Below are positions 45,701 through 49,450 of a stretch of DNA of 64,000 nucleotides, piece by piece. The stretch is from Zoroaster sp. YZ-2022. Taxonomy: Eukaryota > Echinodermata > Asteroidea > Forcipulatida > Zoroasteridae. The notes below the pieces were generated by a model that saw only the letters and a program-made list of their open reading frames with translations, did not search any database and had not been told where the DNA came from. Numbering within the stretch: position 1 is the first letter of the stretch; every line of letters begins with the position of its first letter. A program made the position numbers and the translations under genes. Location: NCBI GenBank assembly GCA_029582265.1, contig CM055819.1:9546135-9610134 (forward strand). The letters are read 5' to 3'.

Positions 45701-48700
45701 TAGGAACGCTCTCATCCAGCTTGGATTCACAACCAAAAATGATGTCTGGCTGGTGTTGTGTGACTGCAGCTCCGAACTTTAGTTTGCTGTTTTCCCCTTT
45801 GAGCCCATTGCAGTTAATTTGCAGACCAAGTAACTTTTTTGTCCCCGTTTTTCTGCTTGGCTTGGATTTAGATGGCGTTGAAGTATGAAGTGGTCTATCA
45901 TTACAATGAGGGATAGGTGAATTTGTGGAGTGGAATGTGTCAAACAAGTTGGATGAATCTACAATGGAAACAGAGTTTGGCGCAGTTAATAATAATAATA
46001 ATAATAATAAAGATTTTTAGCGCGCACATATCCACCCTGCTGGGCGCTCAAGGCGCGGAAACAAAGAAAAAACATTAATACAAACAATATACAATGATAG
46101 CATAGGGAAAACAAATTATGTACCGAGATACATGTACCTACAATGCAATTACAAATATACATCATCTTTGAAGAGTTGTGACATAAGATGAGTTTTAAGC
46201 ATCGACTTGAATCTGGTTTTACTATGACAAGATTTGAGTTTAGTTGATGAAACGTTTTGGGAGCCACATCCGCATTGCCATGGCAATTTACTGTTTTTAC
46301 ATAAGTTTATGTAATGTTTATCTGATATCCCCATGTAAGCACAATGGAACCAGACACTGCAATGGTCGCATGCGACGGCGTGATGATGGTCGAGCACTTC
46401 CTGATTGCACCAGCCACATGGATAGAGTAGTGATGCAGAGGGCAATGCAAAGGGTAATGGGTAGGCTTCGATAGAATGATCACCATTACTGGGTGCAGAT
46501 GTACTATCTTTATCCAGGGTTTTTATCGATGAAGAAAAATGTGTGATCTTACATTTCTTTTCCACATCAGCCTTACGTCACTGACAGTGAGAACCCGCTC
46601 ATCTTCCTCTTGTCCGGAGGATGCCATGATTCTTTGCAGCATTAAACTGGCCTTAGCCTTGGGGCAAGATTTTCTTGCACAGGATCTTAGAGCAATGAGT
46701 TGTGATCTTGAGTACAGTACATGTACATGCATTTGGCTTGTGCTTGCATTTAAGTCTGTTCTATTGGTAGTGTGGTCCTTGTGAATAGAGGCCATTGTTG
46801 TCTCTTCTGTACAAGTGGGTGGAGATCTACAGACTAATTAGCTACAGGCCCTATTGTAGTGAATCACTGAAGCAGCTAATAATGCACAGTGGACTAGGTG
46901 TTAATGTATTTGATTTGGATATCCAAGGAGAGAAACAGGTCCTGTAAATGTCACTTTTTGGAGTAAGTATCCGTTATCCAGAATTGACTACCAGATGGGT
47001 ACACCAGGCACTTCACTTTGATAGGCAGATTGAGATGATAAGCACTATGAAGACAGCACAATACTTGAGCATTTTAAGCAAACCACCAAGTGTGGCAGCA
47101 GCAAAACAGCGCCCATCTCGATTTTGTGTTGAAAAAAGCTAGATAAAACTGACAAATCCACGGACTTTAGGACACAGGAAACACCAACTTGAGTCAAAAT
47201 AAGTATAAACTCGGATTCACCATCATGCATTGTAACGGCCATTAAAATACCCCCGATGTGATCAACCAATTGTCTAAAACGTTGTGGGCATTTATAAGTT
47301 CATTTCAAGTTTTACTTTATATTTTCTTACTCCATTCTTCCGTTAGAAAATTATTTTCTTTTCTAAATCTCCCTGATATGAACAACATTTTTTAGACAAG
47401 AAAAGATTGAACACTGAACCAAATTTATTCTTGAGAACATTTGGGACGGCGGAGCACACTCGCCTCGCGTTTTATTCTTCACATTCAATCATTAGGTATA
47501 AAAAACCAATATTTTTTATCCATAATTTATTTTCACAGCTCTTTTCAAGCTCGTTATACATAGCAATATGAACAATTTATTTCATTTCAAATTCCAAGTA
47601 CCGTGGAAGGGATCAAACTCGTTTGCTTATCGGTTTTGAAATATACATTCTGGCTTTTGGTGTAGACGCTGTAAGTCTCTTATAGCCTTGCAGAGTTGTT
47701 TTAATCAGTGGATCGGCTGTAGGTGATGGCTTCTTTGTGGTAGATGTAGCCCTAGATGACATTAATAGTTTTGGTAGGGTTCCAACGGCCAAATTCTTCA
47801 GCTCTGGGTCGGTTACAGAACGAGCAAGCGTTAACCATCTGTCTGAAACGAAAAACAAGAGAGCAGCAAAATGTGCCGATACCATATATGTCACAAAGGA
47901 ATATATATGCCTTATGCCAATGCAATAAATGCCGGTAAGTTTAGGCTTAAAGGCGATCTGTGAGATGCATGCAAAACATTCAAAAGAATTTTGCGTCTCG
48001 TTACAGTAATATGTCACACTTACTCGGCGTCCAACATCGGTCCGATTTATTGGGCTCGGTGGCCACGTAAAACCCCAACTTGTGGAGGAACCGTGGGCGC
48101 GACCAGGATGTTGGGACGTGGGTCGTACCTTTGCTCCGAGAAGATGCGATTGGAGTTATTGCGAAAATGCTTTTTTTTTTTTTTTTTTTTTTTTTTTGGT
48201 ATGGGAGGGTTTTGGGGTAGCGAGGATAAGCTGCTCTACCGAGAGTGAAAAAGCTCAACTGACCACAACCGTTTATAAAGAAAAACGCTTAATTACATTA
48301 CGTAATAATGCACGCTCTAATAAGCATGCTTCACCTGTCGTACGATAACGAAAAGAAAATTAACTTTCTTACTCCATTCTTCCGTTAGAAATTATTTTCT
48401 TTTCTAAATCTCCCTGATATGAACAACATTTTTTAGACAAGAAAAGATTGAACACTGAACCAAATTTATTCTTGAGAACATTTGGGACGGCGGAGCACAC
48501 TCGTCTCGCCTTCCCATTAGAGAACGCCAAAGAAAGGGAAAAGAAAAAATGCACTAAAATTACCGCTTCTGGTAATTTGTTCGTTTTATATTCGTTGCAC
48601 AGTGATACACGCAAATCGGTATCGGCCACAAAGGGCCAAAAATGCAATCAACTGCATTAATCATATCATTAATTACTTTATCTCTTAATTTACTTGGAAA

Positions 48701-49450
48701 CTGTGAATGAACGATTTATACAATTAGGGCAGTTACCATGTTCAAAAAGGCAAATTCCTTTTCCGGAGCTCGGCCTTCTTGGTCGCAGATTTCTCTGCCT
48801 TCTTAAGTCTCTTTTCGTACGCCAGAGTCGCTCTGCGAGCTCGTCTGCGACATATTCTTTGACAGTTGCCCAGCCTTGTGAAGATCTATCTGCCACTTTA
48901 ATCAGTTTTTGGCGTTGTTTGTTCAGCTCGAGAACTTGGTCGAGCAGACCTAATGCCGAGTCGATATCTCCAACTTTCAGTGAGGCAATAGTAGATTCAA
49001 CCAGGGCGGTAATTTTGTCCGTGTGCCTGAATTGATCTTTATTTCCGGCGCTTTTAAATTGTTATTGTAAGTCTGCAGAAGTGCGTTGTCTTTTGATGGC
49101 CGATTCAATCTTTATGTCGATAGAACTAGACAGGTTTTGAATGGCTAAAAGAATCTCCTGATTTGAAGCCTCCGCATTCATTTTTGAAACTGTTGTCGTG
49201 CGTAGTATGCAGTTTAGAAATATGTGTAGCGAGGATAAGCTTATTTCACCGAGAGTGAAAAAGCTCAACTGACCACAACCGTTTATAAAGAAAAACGCTT
49301 AATTACATTACGTAATAATGCACGCTCTAATAAGCATGCTTCACCTGTCGTACGATAACGAAAAGAAAATTAACTTCTCTGGTATAAACTAAAATAATTT
49401 CTTATTCCTCCCATCTTCTCCTCTAGATTGAAGATCTTATCCATTCCTGA
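6905..49450 (+). CDS. TMF1: TATA element modulatory factor (TMF1), 18-exon gene
   Basis: TMF1 is a long coiled-coil golgin. In known homologues it binds Rab6 through its C-terminus and captures Golgi vesicles through a short N-terminal segment. Exons: 6905-7118, 16558-17757, 19122-19228, 23109-23212, 23793-23910, 26879-26934, 27506-27673, 31776-31861, 33848-33974, 34458-34614, 38128-38275, 39271-39565, 40014-40176, 40460-40579, 41010-41150, 41761-41886, 42409-42519, 49427-49450. All junctions are GT-AG and all phases agree, giving about 1,154 residues against about 1,093 in human. The start MSWF..GLSGFAKSAL is the conserved TMF N-terminus. FFSAFL follows near residue 95. Residues 72-471 are an acidic Ser-rich linker, and 510-980 are coiled coil including EFTQRI and NIIKKLRAKEKENE. 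The C-terminal TMF domain (about 1045-1150) ends MYGEKAEEVQELKLDLQDV. Only the exon 3 acceptor is uncertain. The start is chosen by homology. Confidence 0.95.
7340..8244. mobile_element. Foldback element with TIRs of tandem GGGGCGAGTTTGT units
   Basis: Inverted arms 7342-7533 and 8043-8245 are built of short direct repeats around GGCGAGTTTGT. A 500-bp spacer separates them, and both inner ends carry gcatctcacgctattgaga. The outer ends are TGCCAGTCAACTCGCCCC. tcctataggcc at 7329-7339 and 8245-8255 is the likely target duplication. The architecture matches Foldback/MULE-type elements. The 79-aa - strand open frame in the left arm is not a gene. Confidence 0.82.
8340..9214. mobile_element. hAT-like non-autonomous element, 8-bp TSD
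   Basis: Ends AGGGTTTTTCAGTT and AACTGAAAACCCTA, flanked by AATAAAGT at 8332-8339 and 9215-9222. The opposite arm of the host element (about 12490) shows the uninterrupted site. No transposase frame is present. Confidence 0.75.
9705..9834. repeat. Tandem GACAACTCGACCC units (foldback arm A)
   Basis: About seven degenerate 15-18 bp units. The inverted counterpart is at 15747-15860. Confidence 0.65.
10055..10594 (+). pseudogene. 5'-truncated LINE reverse transcriptase, C-terminal part
   Basis: The open frame continues upstream of the Met at 10091 and ends at 10594. It starts around RLKWDMHIGN and continues VYKGYIRPIVEYAAPLWHSG and QLESIQKRTSRIILG, the region after the catalytic palm in CR1/Jockey-type non-LTR elements. 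The EN and catalytic RT parts are absent, the usual 5' truncation. It is not a host gene. Confidence 0.85.
10595..11530 (+). mobile_element. LINE 3' UTR with (ATA)n tail, split by a TTAA element
   Basis: After the frame stops, 10595-10623 and 11255-11515 look like one 3' UTR ending GCAGATTTTTTAATAAACC and then (ATA)n at 11509-11527. The piece between is the TTAA-flanked element 10628-11250. Confidence 0.7.
10628..11250. mobile_element. TTAA-flanked element, CCCTAAC ends, minisatellite inside
   Basis: TTAA at 10624-10627 and 11251-11254. The ends are CCCTAACGATCCCC and, inverted, CCCTAACTCCCTAAG. The interior has several copies of a motif close to TGTTGGAGTTTGATGGGTTG. It sits within the LINE 3' UTR. 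A TTAA duplication suggests piggyBac- or Kolobok-type transposition, but no transposase is present. Confidence 0.65.
12095..12164. mobile_element. 70-bp copy of the CATGGTGTTACCGC repeat with 12-bp duplication
   Basis: Matches one arm of the palindrome at 1132-1327. aaccactaacca occurs at 12083-12094 and 12165-12176. Confidence 0.7.
12544..13651. other. TMF1 intron 1, unassigned
   Basis: No exon recognised. A 75-codon open frame at 12747-12974 has no identifiable domain. Confidence 0.4.
13652..13980. repeat. Direct repeat R, copy 1
   Basis: About 325 bp, over 90% identical by eye to 15236-15552 (shared phrase AATCCAAATGTTGGACATTG). Copy 1 has a short extra piece near 13775. The two copies abut a TTAA-flanked element from both sides. 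Confidence 0.85.
13984..15234. mobile_element. TTAA-flanked element with CCCTCCTAT ends
   Basis: TTAA at 13980-13983 and 15235-15238. The ends are CCCTCCTATGCCC and, inverted, CCCTCCTATAGG. Inside is a tandem duplication of about 115 bp (14108 and 14224) interrupted by a Harbinger-like insertion at 14301-15180. It has the same end type as 56789-57467. Confidence 0.7.
14301..15180. mobile_element. Harbinger-like MITE, TTA duplication
   Basis: The left end GGCCGTTTGTTTTTTATTAC and right end (inverted) GGCCATGTTTTTTTAATAAC both continue to CTTGGATTACGG. TTA lies at 14298-14300 and 15181-15183. GGCC ends with a TTA duplication are typical of PIF/Harbinger. The adjacent tandem unit at 14181-14215 shows the site without insertion. 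Confidence 0.75.
15236..15552. repeat. Direct repeat R, copy 2
   Basis: See copy 1 at 13652-13980. Confidence 0.85.
15747..15860. repeat. Tandem GGGTCGAGTTGTC units (foldback arm B)
   Basis: Inverted relative of 9705-9834. Both share the end phrase aagaca..tcaacccttgtgac. Confidence 0.65.
15861..16540. other. TMF1 intron 1, 3' part
   Basis: AT-rich; nothing recognised before the exon 2 acceptor. Confidence 0.4.
16558..17757 (+). CDS. TMF1: TMF1 exon 2 (large Ser/Glu-rich linker)
   Basis: A 1,200-nt exon after the acceptor ATCCTCACAG. It carries DSFFSAFL, matching the conserved FFSAFL motif of TMF, then about 370 low-complexity residues rich in Ser, Glu, Asp and Thr. The donor is GAAGAAG|GTGAGA. 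The open frame reads 53 bases into the intron, so the raw ORF end at 17810 is not the real exon end. Confidence 0.9.
17758..18489. other. TMF1 intron 2, 5' part
   Basis: AT-rich; no feature recognised. Confidence 0.4.
18490..18640. repeat. Diverged copy of the CACCATGTG foldback family
   Basis: Contains GCTTTGCATGGTGAGGATGA, gcggtgacaccatgtg and gttctgaaaagaactgg in the same order as 1115-1210. It continues with a cgacgtttcgatcag..ctgatcgtcctcagga inverted motif. Confidence 0.6.
18783..19083. mobile_element. TTAA-flanked foldback MITE, CCCTAACCTTCC ends
   Basis: TTAA at 18779-18782 and 19084-19087. Both ends read CCCTAACCTTCCAAATTCAA inward. The interior is made of repeated CCAAAATCAACCA phrases. 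The open frame on the - strand is repeat. It ends 35 bases before the exon 3 acceptor. Confidence 0.8.
19122..19228 (+). CDS. TMF1: TMF1 exon 3 (acceptor uncertain)
   Basis: Joins exons 2 and 4 with correct phase (enters phase 1, leaves phase 0) and ends TDVLLK before GTAGGG. Two AGs, before 19122 and before 19140, give the same frame and differ by six residues. I prefer 19122 because it is the first AG after a likely branch site. The sequence is not conserved, so support is phase and open frame only. A TTAA-flanked repeat ends about 35 bases upstream. Confidence 0.65.
19563..20534. repeat. 19-bp minisatellite, about 50 copies
   Basis: Unit GTGCACACATGTAACTGAC. A central block (19945-20130) carries gcacGcatg variants, and irregular units occur near 19730 and 20170-20370. 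It lies in TMF1 intron 3. Open frames of about 330 codons in three - strand frames are artefacts of a unit without stops. Confidence 0.97.
20535..21690. other. TMF1 intron 3, unassigned
   Basis: AT-rich. Sequence near 20882-21035 (ttaaccctaacc, later gttgcattcagcag) resembles 27723-27810, so it is probably a dispersed repeat. Confidence 0.4.
21690..22169 (-). pseudogene. 3' end of an R2/R4-type LINE: restriction-like endonuclease fragment
   Basis: The - strand frame (stop at 21813) codes for ILWDFNIQTDHVIEHRRPDV and then VVLDKHEKMCHLIDIAVPGD, ending LQKAALLGTARILRKTLEI. The RRPDVVV...IDIAVPGD spacing looks like the PD-(D/E)xK restriction-like endonuclease at the C-terminus of R2/R4-type non-LTR retrotransposons. 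It is 5'-truncated at the (TTC)n tract. On the - strand, a short 3' UTR and a (TAA)n tail (21726-21690) follow. Confidence 0.7.
22170..22850. repeat. (TTC)n/(GAA)n tract, about 227 triplets
   Basis: Pure pyrimidine on the + strand except for one missing T near 22357 and one extra T near 22447, which cancel. It is followed by degenerate TTG/TTTTG repeats to 22950. It lies in TMF1 intron 3; very long open frames here are artefacts. Confidence 0.98.
22851..22950. repeat. TTTTGTTG-rich tract
   Basis: Simple repeat contiguous with the (TTC)n tract. Confidence 0.9.
23109..23212 (+). CDS. TMF1: TMF1 exon 4
   Basis: Phase 0 in, phase 2 out. The acceptor is GATTCTAG and the donor AAAAG|GTAAAG. It codes for LQAREAQVLTLSNQNVDLQ, which aligns with the start of the human TMF1 coiled coil (KREAQLLSLSKEKALLEE). 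Confidence 0.92.
23793..23910 (+). CDS. TMF1: TMF1 exon 5
   Basis: Codes for a coiled-coil stretch with DLTEEFTQRISSMEKKLQ, matching human SLKDEFTQRIAEAEKKVQ at the start of the TMF DNA-binding-type domain. The acceptor is TTCCTAG and the donor AAAAA|GTAAGT. The first base completes a Ser codon with exon 4. Confidence 0.93.
24459..25560. repeat. 33-bp minisatellite, block A (about 33 copies)
   Basis: Unit TACCCGATTCCCAGTGCCGA then GGCTCTAGTAAAA. Because 33 is a multiple of three, long frames (345 codons +, 413 codons -) stay open; they are not genes. Confidence 0.96.
25812..26195. repeat. 33-bp minisatellite, block B (about 11 copies)
   Basis: Same unit as block A. Both blocks end in the tail cacttctgaggaccaactcc and then a shared stretch to gccaccgacaaaatgtaa. 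Confidence 0.96.
26578..26745. repeat. Dispersed repeat related to 33630-33800
   Basis: Shares tagttgtggaact, tatcccat.atgctctcaa, gccaaact..tcaccatgct and acactttgtgtag in order with the end of the 77-bp array before exon 9. Confidence 0.6.
26879..26934 (+). CDS. TMF1: TMF1 exon 6
   Basis: A 56-nt exon between TATTTCTTAG and GTATGA. It codes for ERDILKKEVQKLNKEISN, aligned with human ERDAAKKEIKNIKEEL. It is too short for an ordinary ORF scan and was found by phase and homology. Confidence 0.9.
26959..27307. mobile_element. SINE-like element made of two inverted tRNA-like heads
   Basis: Arms 27023-27094 and 27175-27246 are inverted copies of a tRNA-like sequence with B box GGGTTCGAATCCC and A-box-like GGTGGTCGAGAGG. 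Outer ends are also inverted (ttgatttaattttgcc). aaatgtacactt at 26947-26958 and 27308-27319 is a likely 12-bp target duplication. The acceptor stem is incomplete, so it is not called as a tRNA gene. Confidence 0.75.
27506..27673 (+). CDS. TMF1: TMF1 exon 7
   Basis: Holds the most conserved block of the gene: EGEKLSKQQLQNSNIIKKLR followed by AKEKENE, nearly identical to human TMF1. The acceptor is GTATGATAG and the donor CAGAA|GTATGT, leaving phase 2. Confidence 0.95.
27806..29714. repeat. 23-bp TTAGGG-containing minisatellite, about 83 copies
   Basis: Unit CCTGTAGGGGGTTAGGGTTA then AGR, with 22-bp variants clustered at 28715-29100. It is a G-rich array of about 1.9 kb in TMF1 intron 7. Each unit contains TTAGGGTTA but the array is not a telomere. 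Confidence 0.97.
29715..30667. other. TMF1 intron 7, unassigned
   Basis: No exon or repeat boundary recognised. Confidence 0.4.
30668..31133. repeat. 47-bp minisatellite, about 10 copies
   Basis: Unit GTAGCCCTCTGGGGAACATC then acagcccatcaataccgctc and aaggtag, with small deletions. Confidence 0.95.
31776..31861 (+). CDS. TMF1: TMF1 exon 8
   Basis: Codes for HLEQVLDGKEELEKQQK, matching human HLKQVLDGKEEVEKQH. The acceptor is TGTGACAG. The donor G|GTATGTGAAG is also the first unit of a 26-bp minisatellite that fills the following 440 bases. Confidence 0.92.
31862..32298. repeat. 26-bp minisatellite starting at the exon 8 donor, about 16 copies
   Basis: Unit GGCATGTGAAGACATGACAG then AGTAAA. 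The first unit differs by C to T and is the functional donor GGTATGTGAAG. Open - strand frames of 144-170 codons are artefacts. Confidence 0.97.
32299..32928. other. TMF1 intron 8, unassigned
   Basis: AT-rich; nothing recognised. Confidence 0.4.
32929..33672. repeat. 77-bp minisatellite, about 9.5 copies
   Basis: Unit gtatctagttgacatcccgt then ttagttgtggaactaagaag and so on to tactagcccagtg. One copy near 33085 lacks about 20 bp. The last copy runs into a unique tail shared with 26578-26745. Confidence 0.95.
33848..33974 (+). CDS. TMF1: TMF1 exon 9
   Basis: Codes for RLNTAVARQDNELSSLRMEL and STQAALDASYK, matching human KLNSMVERQEKDLGRLQVDM and SIQAALDSAYK. The acceptor is GCTATTGCAG and the donor ACAA|GTAAGA. 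Confidence 0.93.
34458..34614 (+). CDS. TMF1: TMF1 exon 10
   Basis: Codes for DLAELHKCIAAKDSKVQE and MNAKEELRFALERSQQEAR, matching human ELTDLHKANAAKDSEAQE and MKAKEELSAALEKAQEEAR. The acceptor is CTACAAATAG and the donor ACAG|GTAAGT. Confidence 0.93.
34615..35364. other. TMF1 intron 10, 5' part
   Basis: AT-rich; nothing recognised. Confidence 0.4.
35365..35413. repeat. 10-bp repeat (AGTTACACAT)n
   Basis: About five perfect copies. Confidence 0.95.
35725..38046. mobile_element. hAT-like element, 2.3 kb, 8-bp TSD
   Basis: Ends TAGGCCTGGGCGAATAG and (inverted) TAGGCCTGTGTGAATAA. The flanks are GCGAATAC (35717-35724) and GTGAATAC (38047-38054), 7 of 8 identical. Both ends are rich in ATTCGCGAATA subterminal motifs. 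The interior has about 2.5 tandem units of 215-230 bp (37320-37870) and a palindrome at 37190-37316. No transposase recognised. It lies in TMF1 intron 10. Confidence 0.88.
37190..37316. repeat. Palindrome inside the hAT-like element
   Basis: Arms of about 57 bp starting CCGTTATCATCATTCAGCAG with a loop of about 13 nt (one mismatch seen). It is an inverted duplication of part of the internal tandem unit. Confidence 0.88.
38128..38275 (+). CDS. TMF1: TMF1 exon 11
   Basis: Codes for MRLQEAEARNQELSQSVS, nearly identical to human QRLQEAENRNQELSQSVS. The acceptor is GTTGTCTTATAG and the donor GCAG|GTAAAT. Confidence 0.94.
38276..39270. other. TMF1 intron 11
   Basis: AT-rich intron without recognised elements. 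Confidence 0.4.
39271..39565 (+). CDS. TMF1: TMF1 exon 12
   Basis: Starts SRPLLRQIENLNATF, matching human TRPLLRQIENLQATL, and continues as coiled coil through RLAESQAQLASATEKERSAT. The acceptor is TTTTGTGTACAG and the donor AAAG|GTACTC, leaving phase 2. Confidence 0.94.
39733..39918 (+). pseudogene. Decayed duplicate of TMF1 exon 17 with its acceptor
   Basis: About 185 bp matching 42317-42510: intron end, acceptor TATAATCAG, then codons for YNAVLQMYGEKAEEVQELNL. The similarity stops at aaacaaat, just before the donor, which is missing. It sits between exons 12 and 13, whose phases join directly. Spliced after exon 12 it would shift frame and reach a stop. Confidence 0.9.
40014..40176 (+). 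CDS. TMF1: TMF1 exon 13
   Basis: Codes for EEAQREKAHLEKQLEVEKMK, aligned with human EETRKEKTLLNSQLEMERMK. The acceptor is CTTGGATTTCAG and the donor AAAAG|GTGGGT. The phase fits exon 12 directly, which shows that the exon-17-like copy lying between exons 12 and 13 is skipped. Confidence 0.93.
40460..40579 (+). CDS. TMF1: TMF1 exon 14
   Basis: Ser/Pro/Thr-rich hinge that begins ERRLAQQVEDNN, at the place where human has KERKPFSVSSTPT. The sequence is low-complexity. It is assigned by phase (0 to 0), flanking AG and GT signals and position in the chain. Confidence 0.85.
41010..41150 (+). CDS. TMF1: TMF1 exon 15
   Basis: Codes for GSLYDSVVGGSASSVIEGL then HSQLKQREGEIVQLQ, matching human NLYDAVRMGAGSSIIENL and QSQLKLREGEITHLQ. 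Start of the C-terminal TMF domain. The donor is ACAG|GTAAGG. Confidence 0.94.
41170..41517. repeat. 23-bp minisatellite, about 15 copies
   Basis: Unit CCACTAGCTGGGAGTCCAGT then GGA, with later copies reading taagctcggag. It lies in TMF1 intron 15. Confidence 0.95.
41761..41886 (+). CDS. TMF1: TMF1 exon 16
   Basis: Codes for LERTRASMAEEIVKLTNLNE, matching human LEKTRSIMAEELVKLTNQND. The acceptor is TGTTTCTTACAG and the donor CTAATA|GTAAGT. Phase 0 at both ends. Confidence 0.94.
42409..42519 (+). CDS. TMF1: TMF1 exon 17
   Basis: Codes for RYNAVLQMYGEKAEEVQELK then LDLQDVKQMYRQQ, nearly identical to the human C-terminus. The donor CAACAG|GTAAAT is repeated 67 bases further on by a short tandem duplication. 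Exon 17 also has a decayed copy at about 39733-39918. Confidence 0.95.
42504..42632 (+). repeat. Tandem duplication of the exon 17 donor
   Basis: gtacagacaacaggtaaata and about 45 further bases occur twice, putting a second identical GT donor at 42587, 67 bases after the first at 42520. Use of the second donor would add five residues and then a stop. Confidence 0.88.
42792..42992. repeat. 17-bp minisatellite at the LINE 3' end, about 12 copies
   Basis: Unit GTTTGTGCTGTCTAGGG on +. It starts about 10 bases after the LINE reverse-transcriptase stop codon, so it forms nearly the whole LINE 3' UTR. Confidence 0.95.
42999..44795 (-). CDS. LINE reverse transcriptase domain (598 codons open)
   Basis: Reverse transcriptase of a CR1/Jockey-type element. 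RT motifs in order: PANYRPVSLT, DVLFLDFSKAFDRVDH (catalytic Asp), ISGVPQGSELGPALFLLYIN, MRLFADDSVIY (FADD, catalytic pair) and KYLGVTITDNLSWN. A C-terminal domain RPQLEFATSAWNPNTNRNIR follows. The RT part is uninterrupted but is cut off from the endonuclease by an in-frame TAG and a frameshift just upstream, so the full ORF2 is dead. The Met at 44795 is not the natural start. It encodes no host function. Confidence 0.9.
   Translation of the reverse strand: MNSIIGSSLKTNGKKFWTYVRSQKRESLGIPTLRVADKTYATDMEKAIGLNNQFTSVFTHESDSDDLPDKGPSPYISIEDLTVGLNGVLKQLKQLKTNKPSGPDEIPARMLHDYADEIAPILTHIFKQSYFTGELPSDWRKARVVGIYKKGSKSDPANYRPVSLTCICCKIMEYIVLSHMAKYLAANNIIINNQHGFHEKLSCETQLIQAIDDWAFNINNKHQTDVLFLDFSKAFDRVDHRKLMHKLEYYGIRSRTKAWIQGFLSGRTQQVAINGTLSALADVISGVPQGSELGPALFLLYINDISEGVLSTMRLFADDSVIYRCIKSRRDLETLQADLQAVFDWAQRWDMSFNITKCCHLCITLKKKKLEHTFTISGQAIPHEKKCKYLGVTITDNLSWNIQAGTFRQKASRSLGLIRRTLGKCSREVKETAYNTLVRPQLEFATSAWNPNTNRNIRIVESVQRQAARFVMKDYYRDSSVSDMLTSLGWDTLHDRCLLHQVEFLYKIRRGQVNITTPPNIIQNIRSSRHNQTNQHSLTYRQPLARVDCYLYSPFPRAVRIWNRLPVAAVTATNLKGFLREALPAIREMELPISLRTN
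44796..45947 (-). pseudogene. LINE endonuclease domain with frameshifts
   Basis: N-terminal half (45947 to about 45550): LLGLQINCNGLKGENSKLKF, GCESKLDES and SAHGGGVFLAVRND. The C-terminal half is in another frame: YIGSYYRPP, NIILAGNWNFPDIDWNNM and PGISDHDIALFDI, the endonuclease/exonuclease/phosphatase motifs including the SDH signature. One frameshift lies at about 45550. A second, near 44870, precedes an in-frame stop near 44820. Confidence 0.85.
45988..46075 (-). mobile_element. SINE 3' fragment nested in the LINE
   Basis: Shares gcgc..atatccacc..ctcaaggcgc and the (TTA)n tail with the SINEs at 5224 and 55829. 5'-truncated. Confidence 0.6.
46149..46565 (-). pseudogene. LINE ORF1 with PHD-type zinc finger
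   Basis: The frame contains YPCGWCNQEV, CDHCSVWFHCAYMGI and WQCGCG, a Cys4-His-Cys3-like PHD finger as found in ORF1 of several CR1-type elements. The C-terminal end may be nested repeat sequence. Upstream frame 46795-46523 could be its N-terminal continuation. Confidence 0.65.
46801..47326. other. TMF1 intron 17 between retroelements
   Basis: No feature recognised. Confidence 0.4.
47613..48017 (-). pseudogene. Tyrosine-recombinase-like remnant
   Basis: LPKLLMSSRATSTTKK resembles the SAM-like N-terminal segment of YR retroelement recombinases, and DPLIKTTLQGYKRL resembles a more C-terminal part of the same domain. They appear fused by deletion. The catalytic Arg/His/Tyr region is absent. 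Confidence 0.45.
48690..49180 (-). pseudogene. Gag-like frame of the collapsed YR element
   Basis: From MNAEASNQEILLAIQNLSSS (49180 downward), interrupted near 49064, then a second frame ending in LADELAERLW-type sequence, DRSSQGWATVKEYVADELAE, an Arg-rich stretch and CPNC. I recall the DRS..GWATV.EY..DELA phrase from ORF1 of DIRS-like elements; this needs a database check. Confidence 0.45.
49427..49450 (+). CDS. TMF1: TMF1 exon 18 (stop codon)
   Basis: A 24-nt terminal coding exon after the strong acceptor CCATCTTCTCCTCTAG. It codes for IEDLIHS and TGA, matching human TQIDELLRQSLS. Intron 17 is 6.9 kb and consists largely of retroelement remnants. Confidence 0.88.
   Translation: MEDLIHS

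Larger units (their letters stand above)
42785..46800 (-). mobile_element. CR1/Jockey-type LINE, broken, with PHD-finger ORF1
   Basis: A near-full-length non-LTR retrotransposon on the - strand in TMF1 intron 17: PHD-like ORF1 (about 46565-46149), apurinic-type endonuclease (45947 to about 44880), reverse transcriptase (44795-42999), then a 17-bp repeat tail. A SINE-type fragment with a (TTA)n tail (about 45988-46075) interrupts it between ORF1 and ORF2. The 5' limit is uncertain. Confidence 0.85.
47327..49376 (-). mobile_element. Collapsed tyrosine-recombinase-type (DIRS/Ngaro-like) retroelement with split repeats
   Basis: Repeat X at 47327-47475 and 48369-48515; repeat Y at 48236-48372 and 49243-49376. 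The order X1..Y1X2..Y2 equals either split direct repeats or a head-to-tail dimer. On the - strand the Y2-X2 interval codes for a gag-like product (DRSSQGWATVKEYVADELAE). The Y1-X1 interval codes for DPELKNLAVGTLPKLLMSSR and then DPLIKTTLQGYKRL, which look like the N-terminal part of a tyrosine recombinase joined by an internal deletion. RT/RNase H is missing. It ends 50 bases before TMF1 exon 18. Confidence 0.6.
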
